64,000 bases of DNA, taken from an uncultured Clostridia bacterium. GTDB taxonomy: Bacteria > Bacillota > Clostridia > TANB77 > CAG-508. Every line of letters starts with the position of its first letter. The first letter of the stretch is position 1. The translations under genes were made by a program, and so were the position numbers. Below the pieces are notes generated by a model. The model made no database searches. It had not been told where the DNA came from and was given only the letters and a program-made list of their open reading frames with translations. Of this stretch, positions 47,175 to 56,219 are shown in pieces. The stretch lies in assembly GCA_947601495.1 (NCBI GenBank), contig CANQGE010000001.1:199580-263579 (forward strand), read 5' to 3'.

Positions 47175-47609
47175 CTAAATTTTTTTAGTCATAATAATTG
47201 CATCTTCTATTCCATTATAATATTTTTTTCTTATTCCAACTTTTTCAAAGCCAAATTTACTATATAAATTAATTGCTATCAAATTTTTTTCATTTACTTC
47301 TAAACTTAATAATTCTTTTTTTTCTTCTTTTGATATTTCTATTATTTTATCTAAAAGAAGTTTTCCTATACCTTTTTTTCGCTCTGTTTTTTTAGTAACA
47401 ATATTTGTTATTTCAATATCATCTGGTAATATTATTATTCCAGCAAATCCTACTATTTTATTGTTTTCCTTTGCAACAACATATCTAGAATTTTCATTTT
47501 TTAATTCACTTTCAAGTATTGTTGGAGTCCAAAAATCATCAAAATCTTTTTGAAGATTATCTTTTATTTTCTCATAATCTTCTAAAGTCATTTTCTTTAT
47601 TTCTATCAT
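47175..47609 (-). CDS. rimI: Ribosomal protein S18-alanine N-acetyltransferase
   Basis: The 144-residue GNAT protein has the acetyl-CoA loop TERKKGIGKLLLDKI (about 74-88) and LEVNEKNLIAINLYSKFGF, both typical of RimI. It is the third gene of the tsaE-tsaB-rimI set, usual for Bacillota. Confidence 0.9.
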   Translation of the reverse strand: MIEIKKMTLEDYEKIKDNLQKDFDDFWTPTILESELKNENSRYVVAKENNKIVGFAGIIILPDDIEITNIVTKKTERKKGIGKLLLDKIIEISKEEKKELLSLEVNEKNLIAINLYSKFGFEKVGIRKKYYNGIEDAIIMTKKI

Positions 47610-47619
47610 ATTTTTTCCT

Positions 47620-48285
47620 TTACTTTTTTAATCTTTCAGCTTGAGATTTTCTTAAGTATATTGGAACAAGAGTGTCTGCTGAGCATAAATTGTTTTCTAA
47701 ATATTTTTTATAAGCAATTTTTCCTACATTTTCAGCTAACTCTTTGTTGTTTTCAACAAATTTAACATTTTCTATTTTTTCATTTAATAATTTTTTATGT
47801 AGCTCTGCTCCATCGCCAACACAAATAACATTACTATATTTTTCTATATGTTCAATAACATTGTTAATATCATCTGCTAAGTATTCTTCTTTTTTATTAT
47901 AATCTCTATCGAAAATTCCACAATAAACTTGATTATTTCTAGCATCTATTAACGAAACTATTGTGCCATTTTCTTCCACATTTCTTGCTAAAGTTTCTAA
48001 TGAAGTAACACTTGCAATTTTTATGTTTAAAACTTCTGCAATTGGTTTTACTGTTGCAACACCTATTCTTATTCCTGTAAATGAACCTGGACCTACTGAG
48101 CAAGAAATTAAATTAATTTGTTTTATGTCTGTTTTATTTCTTTTTAATAATTCATCTAGTAGTGGCATAAGATTTTCAGAATGAGTTTTGCCATCTTCTA
48201 GTTCGTTTTTATCTATTAAATTATCATTTTCTAGTAAAGCTACTGAACAAATTTTACTTGATGTGTCTATTGCTAAAATTTTCAT
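47620..48285 (-). CDS. tsaB: tRNA threonylcarbamoyladenosine biosynthesis protein TsaB
   Basis: The 221-residue ASKHA-fold protein starts MKILAIDTSSKICSVALLEN and has SCSVGPGSFTGIRIGVATV (about 62-80), both hallmarks. With TsaD and TsaE it makes t6A37 in tRNA. TsaD is not in the window. Confidence 0.93.
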   Translation of the reverse strand: MKILAIDTSSKICSVALLENDNLIDKNELEDGKTHSENLMPLLDELLKRNKTDIKQINLISCSVGPGSFTGIRIGVATVKPIAEVLNIKIASVTSLETLARNVEENGTIVSLIDARNNQVYCGIFDRDYNKKEEYLADDINNVIEHIEKYSNVICVGDGAELHKKLLNEKIENVKFVENNKELAENVGKIAYKKYLENNLCSADTLVPIYLRKSQAERLKK

Positions 48286-48308
48286 TTTTCCCTCACTTAT
48301 TTATATTT

Positions 48309-48752
48309 TTAATCAAGTTTTAAATTAAATTTTCCAAAAGTATCAATTTTAATATTTCTTAAATTTTCATTTTCTAAACTTCTTGAAAAGCTAATTTTTG
48401 CATAATTTTCTGGAAGTATTTCTTCAATTAATTCTCCCCACTCTACTATACAAATTCCTTTTTCAAAATATTCTTCTCCACCAATTGCTTCAAATTCGTC
48501 AATGTCACTTAATCTATAAACATCAAAATGATATATATTAACTTTCTCTGTATTATATTCATTTACAATAGTAAATGTTGGACTAGAAATTTCATTTTCT
48601 AATCCAAAATAAGTTAATATTCCTTCTGTAAATTTAGTTTTTCCTGAGCCTAAATTTCCAGATAAAATTATGATGTCACCTTTTTTTAAGTTTTTAGCTA
48701 TTTTCTTACCAAGTTCAATTGTTTCTTTCTCTGAATTTGAAATAATTTCCAT
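48309..48752 (-). CDS. tsaE: tRNA threonylcarbamoyladenosine biosynthesis ATPase TsaE
   Basis: The 147-residue protein has P-loop LSGNLGSGKTKFTEGI (about 31-46), SSPTFTIVNEY and HFDVYRLSD. It heads the tsaE-tsaB-rimI run. Confidence 0.95.
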   Translation of the reverse strand: MEIISNSEKETIELGKKIAKNLKKGDIIILSGNLGSGKTKFTEGILTYFGLENEISSPTFTIVNEYNTEKVNIYHFDVYRLSDIDEFEAIGGEEYFEKGICIVEWGELIEEILPENYAKISFSRSLENENLRNIKIDTFGKFNLKLD

Positions 48753-48903
48753 TTTTCTTTCCTTTTTTCAAAATTTCATTAACATTATACCACAGCAAAC
48801 TTTTCTTAACAATACACTTATTTTTTTGTTACAATTGTTTGACAATGTAGAATTTTGAGAATTTTTATAATATAATCAATAAAAAAGATTTGGGGAGTAT
48901 ATT

Positions 48904-49764
48904 ATGAAAGAGGAATCTAAAGTACTAACTTATAGTATGATAAACAATTTAATTATTTCAATTATAAAATTAATAGGTGGTATTGTGTTTGGACTTACTT
49001 CTTTATTTGCTGATGGAATGCATACATTTAGCGATTTCTTTACAGATATTGTTTGTATTGCAACAGCAAAAATAACTAAGAAAAAGCCAACAAAAAGTCA
49101 TCCATTTGGATTTGGCAAAGTAGAATACTTAACAAATTTATTTGTTGGAATTATATTATTTGCTCTTGCCGTTTTTATAATATTAAATGCATTTGGAAAA
49201 GAAGCTGTAGTTCCACCAATTTCTGTTTTATTTTTATTAGCAGTAGTTTTTTTATTAAAGTTAATTGCAATTTTAATAATGAATAGAGTTGGTAAAAAAA
49301 CACATAGTCAATTATTAATTACCTCTGTTAAAGAATCTTCAGCTGATTTATATTCTACAATAGGAGTTGTAATTATAACTATTCTTTTACAGTTTTCAGA
49401 AAGATTTCCAATTTTAGAATATTCAGACATAGTAGGTTCTGTTTTAATTGGAATTATTGTTTTAAAAACATCTTTTAATATTATAATTGCAAATTCATTG
49501 TCTGTTATTGGAGAAGTTGAAGAAGACAAAGAATTAATTGAACGTGTTAAAGAAGTAGTTTTAAAAGAAACTAATATAGATAATTTAAAAGTAGTTTTAA
49601 TTAAATATGGTGCATATTATAAACTACAATTAACTTTAGTATTAAATTCTAATTTAACTTTAAGAGAAGCAACTCAAATAGAAAAATCTGTTAAAAAGCA
49701 TATTTTGCAACACAGATCTTTGCATATAAAATATGTTACAATTTTTATTACTGATGAAATTTAA
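48904..49764 (+). CDS. Cation diffusion facilitator family transporter
   Basis: The 286-residue protein has six transmembrane segments and a C-terminal cytoplasmic domain. The metal sites typical of CDF proteins appear as ADGMHTFSDFFTDIV (residues ~34-48), with a second motif SSADLYSTIGVV. Substrate (Zn, Fe, Mn) cannot be told. Ribosome site TGGGGAG precedes the ATG. It converges on the HTH-repeat gene with only 2 bases between stops and no terminator. Confidence 0.9.
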   Translation: MKEESKVLTYSMINNLIISIIKLIGGIVFGLTSLFADGMHTFSDFFTDIVCIATAKITKKKPTKSHPFGFGKVEYLTNLFVGIILFALAVFIILNAFGKEAVVPPISVLFLLAVVFLLKLIAILIMNRVGKKTHSQLLITSVKESSADLYSTIGVVIITILLQFSERFPILEYSDIVGSVLIGIIVLKTSFNIIIANSLSVIGEVEEDKELIERVKEVVLKETNIDNLKVVLIKYGAYYKLQLTLVLNSNLTLREATQIEKSVKKHILQHRSLHIKYVTIFITDEI

Positions 49765-49766
49765 TC

Positions 49767-51674
49767 TTATCTTTCTTCATCGTCTGAGAATTTTATTTCT
49801 CTATCTTCATTAAAAATTGTACTTACTTCTATTGAATTAATACCCAATCTTTCTCCAATTTCATCATAGTTTAATCCTTTTGTCCTTAGTTCTTGTATTT
49901 GTGGAAATAAAGACTTTTTTCTCATCCAACTTCCATATTGAACTAAAGATTCATAAAACGGAGTATTGCTTAATGTTCTAGTAAGTTCGTGTGTTATTTT
50001 TAAAGCAGACTCTATTCCTCCTGTTTTATTTGCATTTGAAATAAGAAATTTTATATTGTCTTTATTAGCTAATTCTGGATATAGATATAAAGTATTTAAA
50101 ACTAATTCTATGTCTTTTTCTGATGCAAAAACGCCCAAACCATATAACTCTGTTAAAGTTTCTATGAATTTTGCTCTTCCTTCTTTAGGAATATTTTCTT
50201 CTCCATCCATCTCTAGTCTGTCTTCTTTTCTAGCCATTTTTCTAAATTTTCCATATAAGGTTTTATATCCTTTTATTTTTCTTTTTGTTTCTCTTTGGGT
50301 TGTTTTTCTTTCTTCTTCTAGTGCTCTATTTAATTTCTTTTTATCAACTCGCTCTCTTTCTAGTTTTTTTTGCTCTCTTTTTCTACTTTTTTCCTGTTCT
50401 AGTGCCTCTCTTTTTTTCCTTAAGGCTTTAAATTCATTTAATTCTTTCTCTGAAAACCATTCATTATTTGCTTCTTCTATTCTTCTTAAATAATATAATT
50501 GTGGCACGCTATAGTTTAGCATTGGGGCTATTTCTCTAACACTATATCCTTTTTTTATATAGTCTTTAAAACTTTTTATTAGTTCACGTTTTCCTTTCTG
50601 TTTTTCTTTTTCTTTTTTAGCTCTTTCAATTGCTTTTTGTTTTCTTTTTTCTTTCTCTACCTGCTTTGCTCTACTCTTTTTTTCTCTATCAATTTCATTT
50701 TGTTCTGCTTCTGTAAACCAAGTATTAGATTCTAAACTTTCCATTTTTAATTGTCTTAGATAAACTGTGCTGTGCCCCATAATTTCTGCTATTTCTTTAA
50801 GTTTTTTTCCACTTTTTATATATTTTTTTAGTAATTCTGTATCTTGTTGATGCCTAGTTTCAAGAGCTTCTTTTCTTTTTTGTTTTTTAGCTAATGATTC
50901 TTCTTGTTTTTTTCTTCTTTCATCTTCTTTTGCTCTTTTTTCTGCTTCTATTTTCTCTTTTTCTTCTGGTGCTAGTCTTTCATAAGCAATTCTGGCTTCT
51001 TCTATTTCTCTAGCTTTTCTTCTTGCTTTAAATTCATTTAGTTCTTCTTCTGAATACCATCCGTGATTTTTTATATACTCTCTTTTTATGTTTAATAAAG
51101 ATAGATATTTATATTCTGAAATAAAATTTGTCATTTCTGCTACAGTGTATCCTAGTTCTGTATATTCTTTTATTTTTGCAAGTGCCTCTTCGTGCTTTGC
51201 TTTCGTTGTTTTCTTTTTTCTTTGGGCTATAGCTTCTTTAATTTCTTCAGCACTTATTGCTCCATTACTTATTAATAGCCTTTTATGATATTCAGCCTTT
51301 TCTCTACTTAATGTTCCTGTTTTATCTCTTCTAGCAATTTCTGATGAACCATACCCTTCTTTAAGTTTTCTTAGCACAAATTCTGCTTGCTCTTCACTAG
51401 ATAATTTAGCATCTTTGTTTAAAGTTCTTTTTTTACCCATCACAGAATTTTCATCTATTTGTTCTTGAGTTATAATATTTGAACTCTTAAGTTCTTTTAT
51501 CATTTTATTAAGTCCTTGATATGTTATCTCAGGTCTTAAAGCTCGTATTTCTCTAAAAGTTAAATGATTGTTCACACAGTCTGCAATAAATTTTAAATTG
51601 TCTTGCTTTTTGCTTTCCCTTGCTAATTTTATTTCTTCCGGTGTTAGTAACCCTTTTCTTCTAATATCTGACAT
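49767..51674 (-). CDS. Multi-HTH repeat protein, main part (635 codons; gene appears frameshifted)
   Basis: Six helix-turn-helix-like repeats are seen, each ~20-25 residues with an EI/EM start and a recognition-helix-like second half: EIRALRPEITYQGLNKMIKE, EIARRDKTGTLSREKAEYHK, EMTNFISEYKYLSLLNIKRE, EIAEIMGHSTVYLRQLK, EIAPMLNYSVPQLYYLRR, EIGERLGINSIEVSTIF. They are followed by W[YF][ST]E-ELNEFKA-RK blocks and long Lys/Glu/Arg helices (about 215-290, 330-375, 420-480). The reading frame remains open upstream of the chosen ATG to about 51862 and encodes another repeat (EKLNISPYDFYIYMSDI), which the next entry's frame meets. Probably a DNA-binding or scaffold protein of unknown family. Confidence 0.7.
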   Translation of the reverse strand: MSDIRRKGLLTPEEIKLARESKKQDNLKFIADCVNNHLTFREIRALRPEITYQGLNKMIKELKSSNIITQEQIDENSVMGKKRTLNKDAKLSSEEQAEFVLRKLKEGYGSSEIARRDKTGTLSREKAEYHKRLLISNGAISAEEIKEAIAQRKKKTTKAKHEEALAKIKEYTELGYTVAEMTNFISEYKYLSLLNIKREYIKNHGWYSEEELNEFKARRKAREIEEARIAYERLAPEEKEKIEAEKRAKEDERRKKQEESLAKKQKRKEALETRHQQDTELLKKYIKSGKKLKEIAEIMGHSTVYLRQLKMESLESNTWFTEAEQNEIDREKKSRAKQVEKEKRKQKAIERAKKEKEKQKGKRELIKSFKDYIKKGYSVREIAPMLNYSVPQLYYLRRIEEANNEWFSEKELNEFKALRKKREALEQEKSRKREQKKLERERVDKKKLNRALEEERKTTQRETKRKIKGYKTLYGKFRKMARKEDRLEMDGEENIPKEGRAKFIETLTELYGLGVFASEKDIELVLNTLYLYPELANKDNIKFLISNANKTGGIESALKITHELTRTLSNTPFYESLVQYGSWMRKKSLFPQIQELRTKGLNYDEIGERLGINSIEVSTIFNEDREIKFSDDEER

Positions 51675-51834
51675 ATAAATATAAAAGTCGTATGGAGATA
51701 TATTTAATTTTTCTCTTATAATAGCATTTCTGTAGCCTTTTCTTAAATATTCAATAATTTGATTTATTGTGGAAAAATATTCTGGACTATTTCTATCTAT
51801 AAGATTATTTTTAGCTGTAGTTGCATATTTTAGT

Positions 51835-52035
51835 TCACCTTCTCTTATTTTTCCGTTCAGCTTTCAATTTTTTCACAAACCAATCTACTGCTGATCCAGT
51901 AATTCCAAGTTTTCTCGCAATTTCTGCTCTAGTATGTTTTTCTTTTATTAATTCATAAACCTTCTCTTTCTTTTCTAAAGACTCAAGTTGCCTTCTATCA
52001 AGTTTTCCATTTGTTTCTGGCTCTGATTTGCTCAT
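51835..52035 (-). CDS. N-terminal fragment of the multi-HTH repeat gene (66 codons)
   Basis: The fragment has one HTH of the same type (EIARKLGITGSAVDWFVKKL), a charged linker, and ends at TGA (51835-51837). The next frame, shifted by one base, then continues without a stop (GEL-KYATTAKNNLIDRNSP) into the 635-codon ORF. So the two were probably one gene of about 750 codons, and a single-base shift near the A-run GGAAAAATAAG (51840-51850) separated them. The alternative is an independent small regulator overlapping in frame. A ribosome site (AAGGAG) precedes the ATG. Confidence 0.65.
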   Translation of the reverse strand: MSKSEPETNGKLDRRQLESLEKKEKVYELIKEKHTRAEIARKLGITGSAVDWFVKKLKAERKNKRR

Positions 52036-52137
52036 TAAAATATTTCTCCTTAAAAATATTATAAAATTATTTGTTCTCCTAAAAATTAATAAAAATCGCT
52101 TTTAATTATATCACTAATCTTTAGTTTTTTCAACGGT

Positions 52138-52251
52138 TTAACAGCAATTAGCTTTACTTTAAATTAATTATAAAAAAATATGGAGTAAAACTTACTCCAT
52201 ATTTTTTGTTACTATTTTAATTATTAATTGCATCTATAATTTCTTGGTCAT
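52138..52251. repeat. 114-bp direct repeat, left copy (NERD-like gene 3' end plus terminator)
   Basis: It matches 57332-57445 at close to 90% identity over equal length. On the minus strand it encodes the ending DQEIIDAINN plus stop, the same as in the NERD-like gene, followed by the terminator hairpin. It lies just past the 911-codon gene. Confidence 0.85.
52173..52207 (-). terminator. Terminator downstream of the 911-codon gene
   Basis: AAAAAATATGGAGTAA pairs with TTACTCCATATTTTTT. It ends in T-tracts on both strands; the nearest upstream minus-strand gene is at 52260. Confidence 0.85.
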
Positions 52252-52259
52252 AAAACTAT

Positions 52260-54995
52260 CTATTTTTCTTCATCTTTTCCTTTACCTTTTTCTTCTACTT
52301 CATCTTTTGCTTCTTGTATATTGCTATCATCAACTACTTGAGAATCATTTAAATCAACTTTTATACTGTTCTCAAAATTTTCTTTTTCATTATTTTCTCC
52401 TGCTTTGGCTTCTGGTAATTCGGGTACTTTTTTAGATTTCCTTGTAAATAGGCTTTTAATTCCATTAGCTATAGTTCCAGCAACAGCTCCGACTCCAAAT
52501 ACTTTATAAGGACTTTTGATTTTCACACTTTCTAAATAATCTTTGGCTGCCTCAATTGCATTTATTTTTCCTATTGTTTCTAGAGCTTCCTTCATTTCTT
52601 TACCAATTGGTGTGTAAAATAACATATTCATTTTTGGATCGTTTTGAACTGTTGTTATAATTTCTTCAACTTCGTTGGATGTAGCATTTTCTGAAATAAT
52701 AGGTATTTCTTCTCTTAAAACCTTTAAATCAACATTTTGTATTGCATCTACAAATTCATAAGGGTCTTTATAACCCATTTCTACTATAGCTTTTTGAGCT
52801 TCTTCATGAAAAATTGATTCAAGATCTTCTTCTTTGAATTCTGTTCCTTCAGTCTTTACTGCTACTTCTACAAGCTCCGTTGGAAATAAATGATTATTAT
52901 ATTTTACTTTTGCTACATCTGTTTCAAATAGTCCTAACCATTTTTTTACCCCTTCAACAGAAGGTTCCATTCCTTCACTTATAAGTGCTTCGCTTACTTC
53001 ACTAGTAAGATGCATATTTTCCCAATCGATTTCAACTGATTTCCAAATCTTTTCAAAAATATTTCTTGAAACTGTATTTTCAGCCAAAAAATCTCCTATA
53101 ATCTTATTTTCTTCTTTAGCCATTTCAATATATGCAGAATCTGGAAGGTCCAAATTACTTGCATAATTTAGTACTTCACTTACTTCAGCAAAATTTTTTT
53201 CTGTCATCCATGCTTTTGTTTCTTTATCCACAACAAAATCATTATAATCTAATTTTCCGCCATTAGCCTCAAGTGTTTTTATTATCGGTTCATGAACTTC
53301 ATCAAATCCCATTGCTGCAATTTTATACATATCACTATTTGGATCCATTGAAAGATCGCCTTCAACTATATCGTTAATACCTCCATTTATATTTTTGATT
53401 TTAGTCATTAACTTTTTCGTTTCCTCTTTTTTTTGGTTTTCTAAATCCTCTATATTAAATCTTAGATTTTTCAAAAATCCATTATTGAAAAATCTATCAT
53501 AAGCTCCAAGTCCAGCAAGAGTTAATATTCCACCATAATATGCATATTTAGCATAATCTTTTATTCTGTCTTTAAATGTTCTATTGTTGTCTTTCTCTAT
53601 TTTATTAAGTGTATTCATTACATTTAATGCTCTCATTTTTTTCTTTAATGGCTGTGTTTGTAGTATTGTTTTTAATTCAAATGTATCTTGTAAATTATAT
53701 GGAATGTCTATGTCATCCATTCTTAATTCATCACACACTATATCTAAAATAACTTGTTTATTAGTTCTTTTCTCTAATTCTTCAGATGTGTTTTCTTTTG
53801 CATCCTCAATTCTTTTTAAAATATCTTCTTTTAATGTTTCATTTGAGTCTTTTACTGCTTGTTTATTTTTTACTTTATTTACTATCCCTTTAATTCCTTT
53901 TGAAGCAAGTGTTCCAAGTACACTTACACCTGCTATAGCTAATCCTGCACTACCAATACATAAATAATTTTCTGCACTATTTATTCTAGATGTAACATCT
54001 TCTACATATGATCCAACAAAAGGAAGTATATTTCCGAATTTACTCAAAAGATATTGTGATGAGCCAGTTGCTACACCAAGAGCAACATTATCTGATAAAG
54101 CCATAGTACCTATTCCTGTAATTGCTGATGCAGTGGCATCTACAGCAGTATCATTTATAACAGATGCTGCATGAAGTCCTGCATATAATCCACTTGCCAA
54201 AGGATTAACAACATTATTTTTGACAGATTTTGTTATTTCAGAAATAGACTTTTTATTTTTATTTATTTCATGTTTTATATCAATTCTATTACCTGTTAGT
54301 GAATTTATTAACTCAATAGCTCTTATTTTATCTTTCATATTTAGTTCAGTTATGCTAGATAAAAATGCTAAAGTATTTTCGTCATTAATTTTTATATTTC
54401 TGTATTTTAATTGTTCTACTACATTTTTACGAACATTTTCAGGTAATTCCATTCGTAATGGCTCACCCTCTATATCTACTCTAGCTAAATTTAATAATGT
54501 TACATTTACAGCATTTTCTTTTAGTTCTTTTTTTTGTTCTAAAAATTCTTTCACCCCTGCATATGCTCTTGGTGTGGCAAGTGCAACTGCAGTAGTTGCC
54601 TTTTCAAAAGTGTGTGGAACTAATAAAGTTCCCGCAGTTGAAATAGCCATTCCTGTTAACGCCGTCTTTGTAATTGACTTTAGTGATTTTCCAAGCATTT
54701 GAAAAGCATTTGTTGAACCAGCTCTTAAGCTTTCTATCACATCTGTTAAATCTTTTTCAAAGCCCTTTTCGAAGCTTTCTACCTGACTATATATGCTATC
54801 ATTATCTTTTACAGTTTGCTTTAATTCATCTAAATCGGTTATTCTATAGTCAACTTCTACACCTTTTCTTTCTAAAAAATCTCTTACTGCTGTTAATTTA
54901 GCTTTATATAACTTTACTTTTAATTCAGAGTAAACATCTCTTTTTTGGCTTTTTATTTTTTCTAAAAAACTTGAATTATTTAAAACTGCTTCCAT
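52260..54995 (-). CDS. Large protein of unknown family with hydrophobic segments
   Basis: 911 residues with no recognised domain. An N-terminal charged helical region (1-100) is followed by hydrophobic, glycine/alanine-rich stretches: LTGMAISTAGTLLVPHTF (~113-130), ALSDNVALGVATGSSQYLL (~300-318), YLCIGSAGLAIAGVSVLG (~345-362) and GVGAVAGTIANGIKSLF (~835-851). Between these are long charged helical regions. The C-terminus is acidic (EEKGKGKDEEK). The repeated mix of small hydrophobic and charged helices suggests a membrane-associated or pore-like protein, but this is a guess. It follows a 54-codon gene after 19 bases, with ribosome site GGAG. Confidence 0.6.
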   Translation of the reverse strand: MEAVLNNSSFLEKIKSQKRDVYSELKVKLYKAKLTAVRDFLERKGVEVDYRITDLDELKQTVKDNDSIYSQVESFEKGFEKDLTDVIESLRAGSTNAFQMLGKSLKSITKTALTGMAISTAGTLLVPHTFEKATTAVALATPRAYAGVKEFLEQKKELKENAVNVTLLNLARVDIEGEPLRMELPENVRKNVVEQLKYRNIKINDENTLAFLSSITELNMKDKIRAIELINSLTGNRIDIKHEINKNKKSISEITKSVKNNVVNPLASGLYAGLHAASVINDTAVDATASAITGIGTMALSDNVALGVATGSSQYLLSKFGNILPFVGSYVEDVTSRINSAENYLCIGSAGLAIAGVSVLGTLASKGIKGIVNKVKNKQAVKDSNETLKEDILKRIEDAKENTSEELEKRTNKQVILDIVCDELRMDDIDIPYNLQDTFELKTILQTQPLKKKMRALNVMNTLNKIEKDNNRTFKDRIKDYAKYAYYGGILTLAGLGAYDRFFNNGFLKNLRFNIEDLENQKKEETKKLMTKIKNINGGINDIVEGDLSMDPNSDMYKIAAMGFDEVHEPIIKTLEANGGKLDYNDFVVDKETKAWMTEKNFAEVSEVLNYASNLDLPDSAYIEMAKEENKIIGDFLAENTVSRNIFEKIWKSVEIDWENMHLTSEVSEALISEGMEPSVEGVKKWLGLFETDVAKVKYNNHLFPTELVEVAVKTEGTEFKEEDLESIFHEEAQKAIVEMGYKDPYEFVDAIQNVDLKVLREEIPIISENATSNEVEEIITTVQNDPKMNMLFYTPIGKEMKEALETIGKINAIEAAKDYLESVKIKSPYKVFGVGAVAGTIANGIKSLFTRKSKKVPELPEAKAGENNEKENFENSIKVDLNDSQVVDDSNIQEAKDEVEEKGKGKDEEK

Positions 54996-55014
54996 TAATA
55001 TACTCCTATATAAT

Positions 55015-55179
55015 TTATTTTAAGTTTAGCAATTCTTTATATCTTAATTCTAATTTGTTTAAATTTTCCATATAAATACATAATTCAGCAAATTCCATTT
55101 TTTCTAGTTCTTGTTTATTTGGTAAGTAGATATTTTCAATTTCTTCTAAAGTTAATTCTTCAATTTTTTTAATTTCCAT
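55015..55179 (-). CDS. Small 54-residue helical protein
   Basis: The ATG at 55179 opens a 54-codon frame (MEIKKIEELTLEEIENIYLP to YKELLNLK), highly charged and helical. The ribosome site is weak (GAGAG). It lies 19 bases upstream of the 911-codon gene, so it may be its partner. Confidence 0.5.
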   Translation of the reverse strand: MEIKKIEELTLEEIENIYLPNKQELEKMEFAELCIYMENLNKLELRYKELLNLK

Positions 55180-55402
55180 TTTTTACTCTCTTTCATTTTT
55201 ATAAATTATCAGTTTTTTAATATATAGACAGATTTATTATATTATAAAATATAATGTACATCTACATAATATTCTAAATGTAATCTTTTCTTAAAAAAAA
55301 TGTAATATATTTACAGTTTTATTATTAGCTTTTTATTCTATAATATTGAAAATGATTTAATTCACAGGTTTTGCTTTCTTCTAGCACTGCATGGCTATTC
55401 TT

Positions 55403-55864
55403 CTAAAATGGCATATCTATTAAAAATAAAAAACTTACTATAGAAAGCAATATAACTAAAGCACATAGTTTATTAGATATCTCTAACTTTTCCTTTTTTC
55501 GAAAAATAATAGATATTACACTTCCTATAAGAAGAAGTATTCCCCAGAAAAGTCCTCCATCATAATATAAATATGAAATTATGAAAAGAATCCAAAATAG
55601 TACAACTAAAATAGATGTTTTATATGTAATGTCTTCTATTTTATCAGTTTCTTCTGCTTTTTTCTTTTTACTTATTATATATGCCACTACTTCTATAATT
55701 ACTAAGCTCATTCCTAAAATAAAAAATGAAGGTATTATTAAATCTGTTATGAATGCTGAACCATCATCCTCTACTGGTACTGCAACTACATCTGCAAAAC
55801 ACATATTATAAGTTATCATAATTAGTGCTATAAATATAGCTATTGTTTTAATTATTTTTTTCAT
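55403..55864 (-). CDS. Membrane protein, unknown function
   Basis: 153 residues: a cleavable signal-like N-terminus (IKTIAIFIALIMITYNMCFA), a short acidic exposed segment (VPVEDDGSAF) and then three or four transmembrane helices with a KKKKAEE loop. No family recognised. Confidence 0.6.
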   Translation of the reverse strand: MKKIIKTIAIFIALIMITYNMCFADVVAVPVEDDGSAFITDLIIPSFFILGMSLVIIEVVAYIISKKKKAEETDKIEDITYKTSILVVLFWILFIISYLYYDGGLFWGILLLIGSVISIIFRKKEKLEISNKLCALVILLSIVSFLFLIDMPF

Positions 55865-55880
55865 TTTTCTCTCTCCTATT

Positions 55881-56219
55881 TCAAAAATTTATTATAATTC
55901 CTATTAAATATGCTACACTGTTATTAATTAAAGATAACAATAATGGTGATTTTTTATAGTTTTTCAAATGTTTTTTATACATTATATATTCTACAAAAAC
56001 TACAATTATTTCCATTATTATTACGATAATATTATATATTAGCTTATTACTTCCTATTAAAATTAAGCAATTTGCTATAAATACAACAATTGGATTTGTA
56101 CAAATATTAACAAGTATAACTACATATATATCTTCTTTATTTCTAATGCCTAATACTAGGGAAGCAGTTAATTCAATAACAATTGTTAAAAACAAAGATA
56201 TTGTTAAGCTTTTTAGCAT
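55881..56219 (-). CDS. Small membrane protein coupled to the MFS transporter
   Basis: 112 residues with three to four hydrophobic helices (about 4-24, 32-60, 62-82, 92-112). Its start overlaps the end of the MFS gene by 7 bases, so it is coupled to it and may be an accessory subunit. Family unknown. Confidence 0.65.
   Translation of the reverse strand: MLKSLTISLFLTIVIELTASLVLGIRNKEDIYVVILVNICTNPIVVFIANCLILIGSNKLIYNIIVIIMEIIVVFVEYIMYKKHLKNYKKSPLLLSLINNSVAYLIGIIINF

Noticed and set aside
48839..48876. TTGACA and TATAAT as a promoter of the CDF gene
   Set aside because: The spacing is 21 bases, too long for a standard sigma-A promoter; I leave the promoter unassigned.
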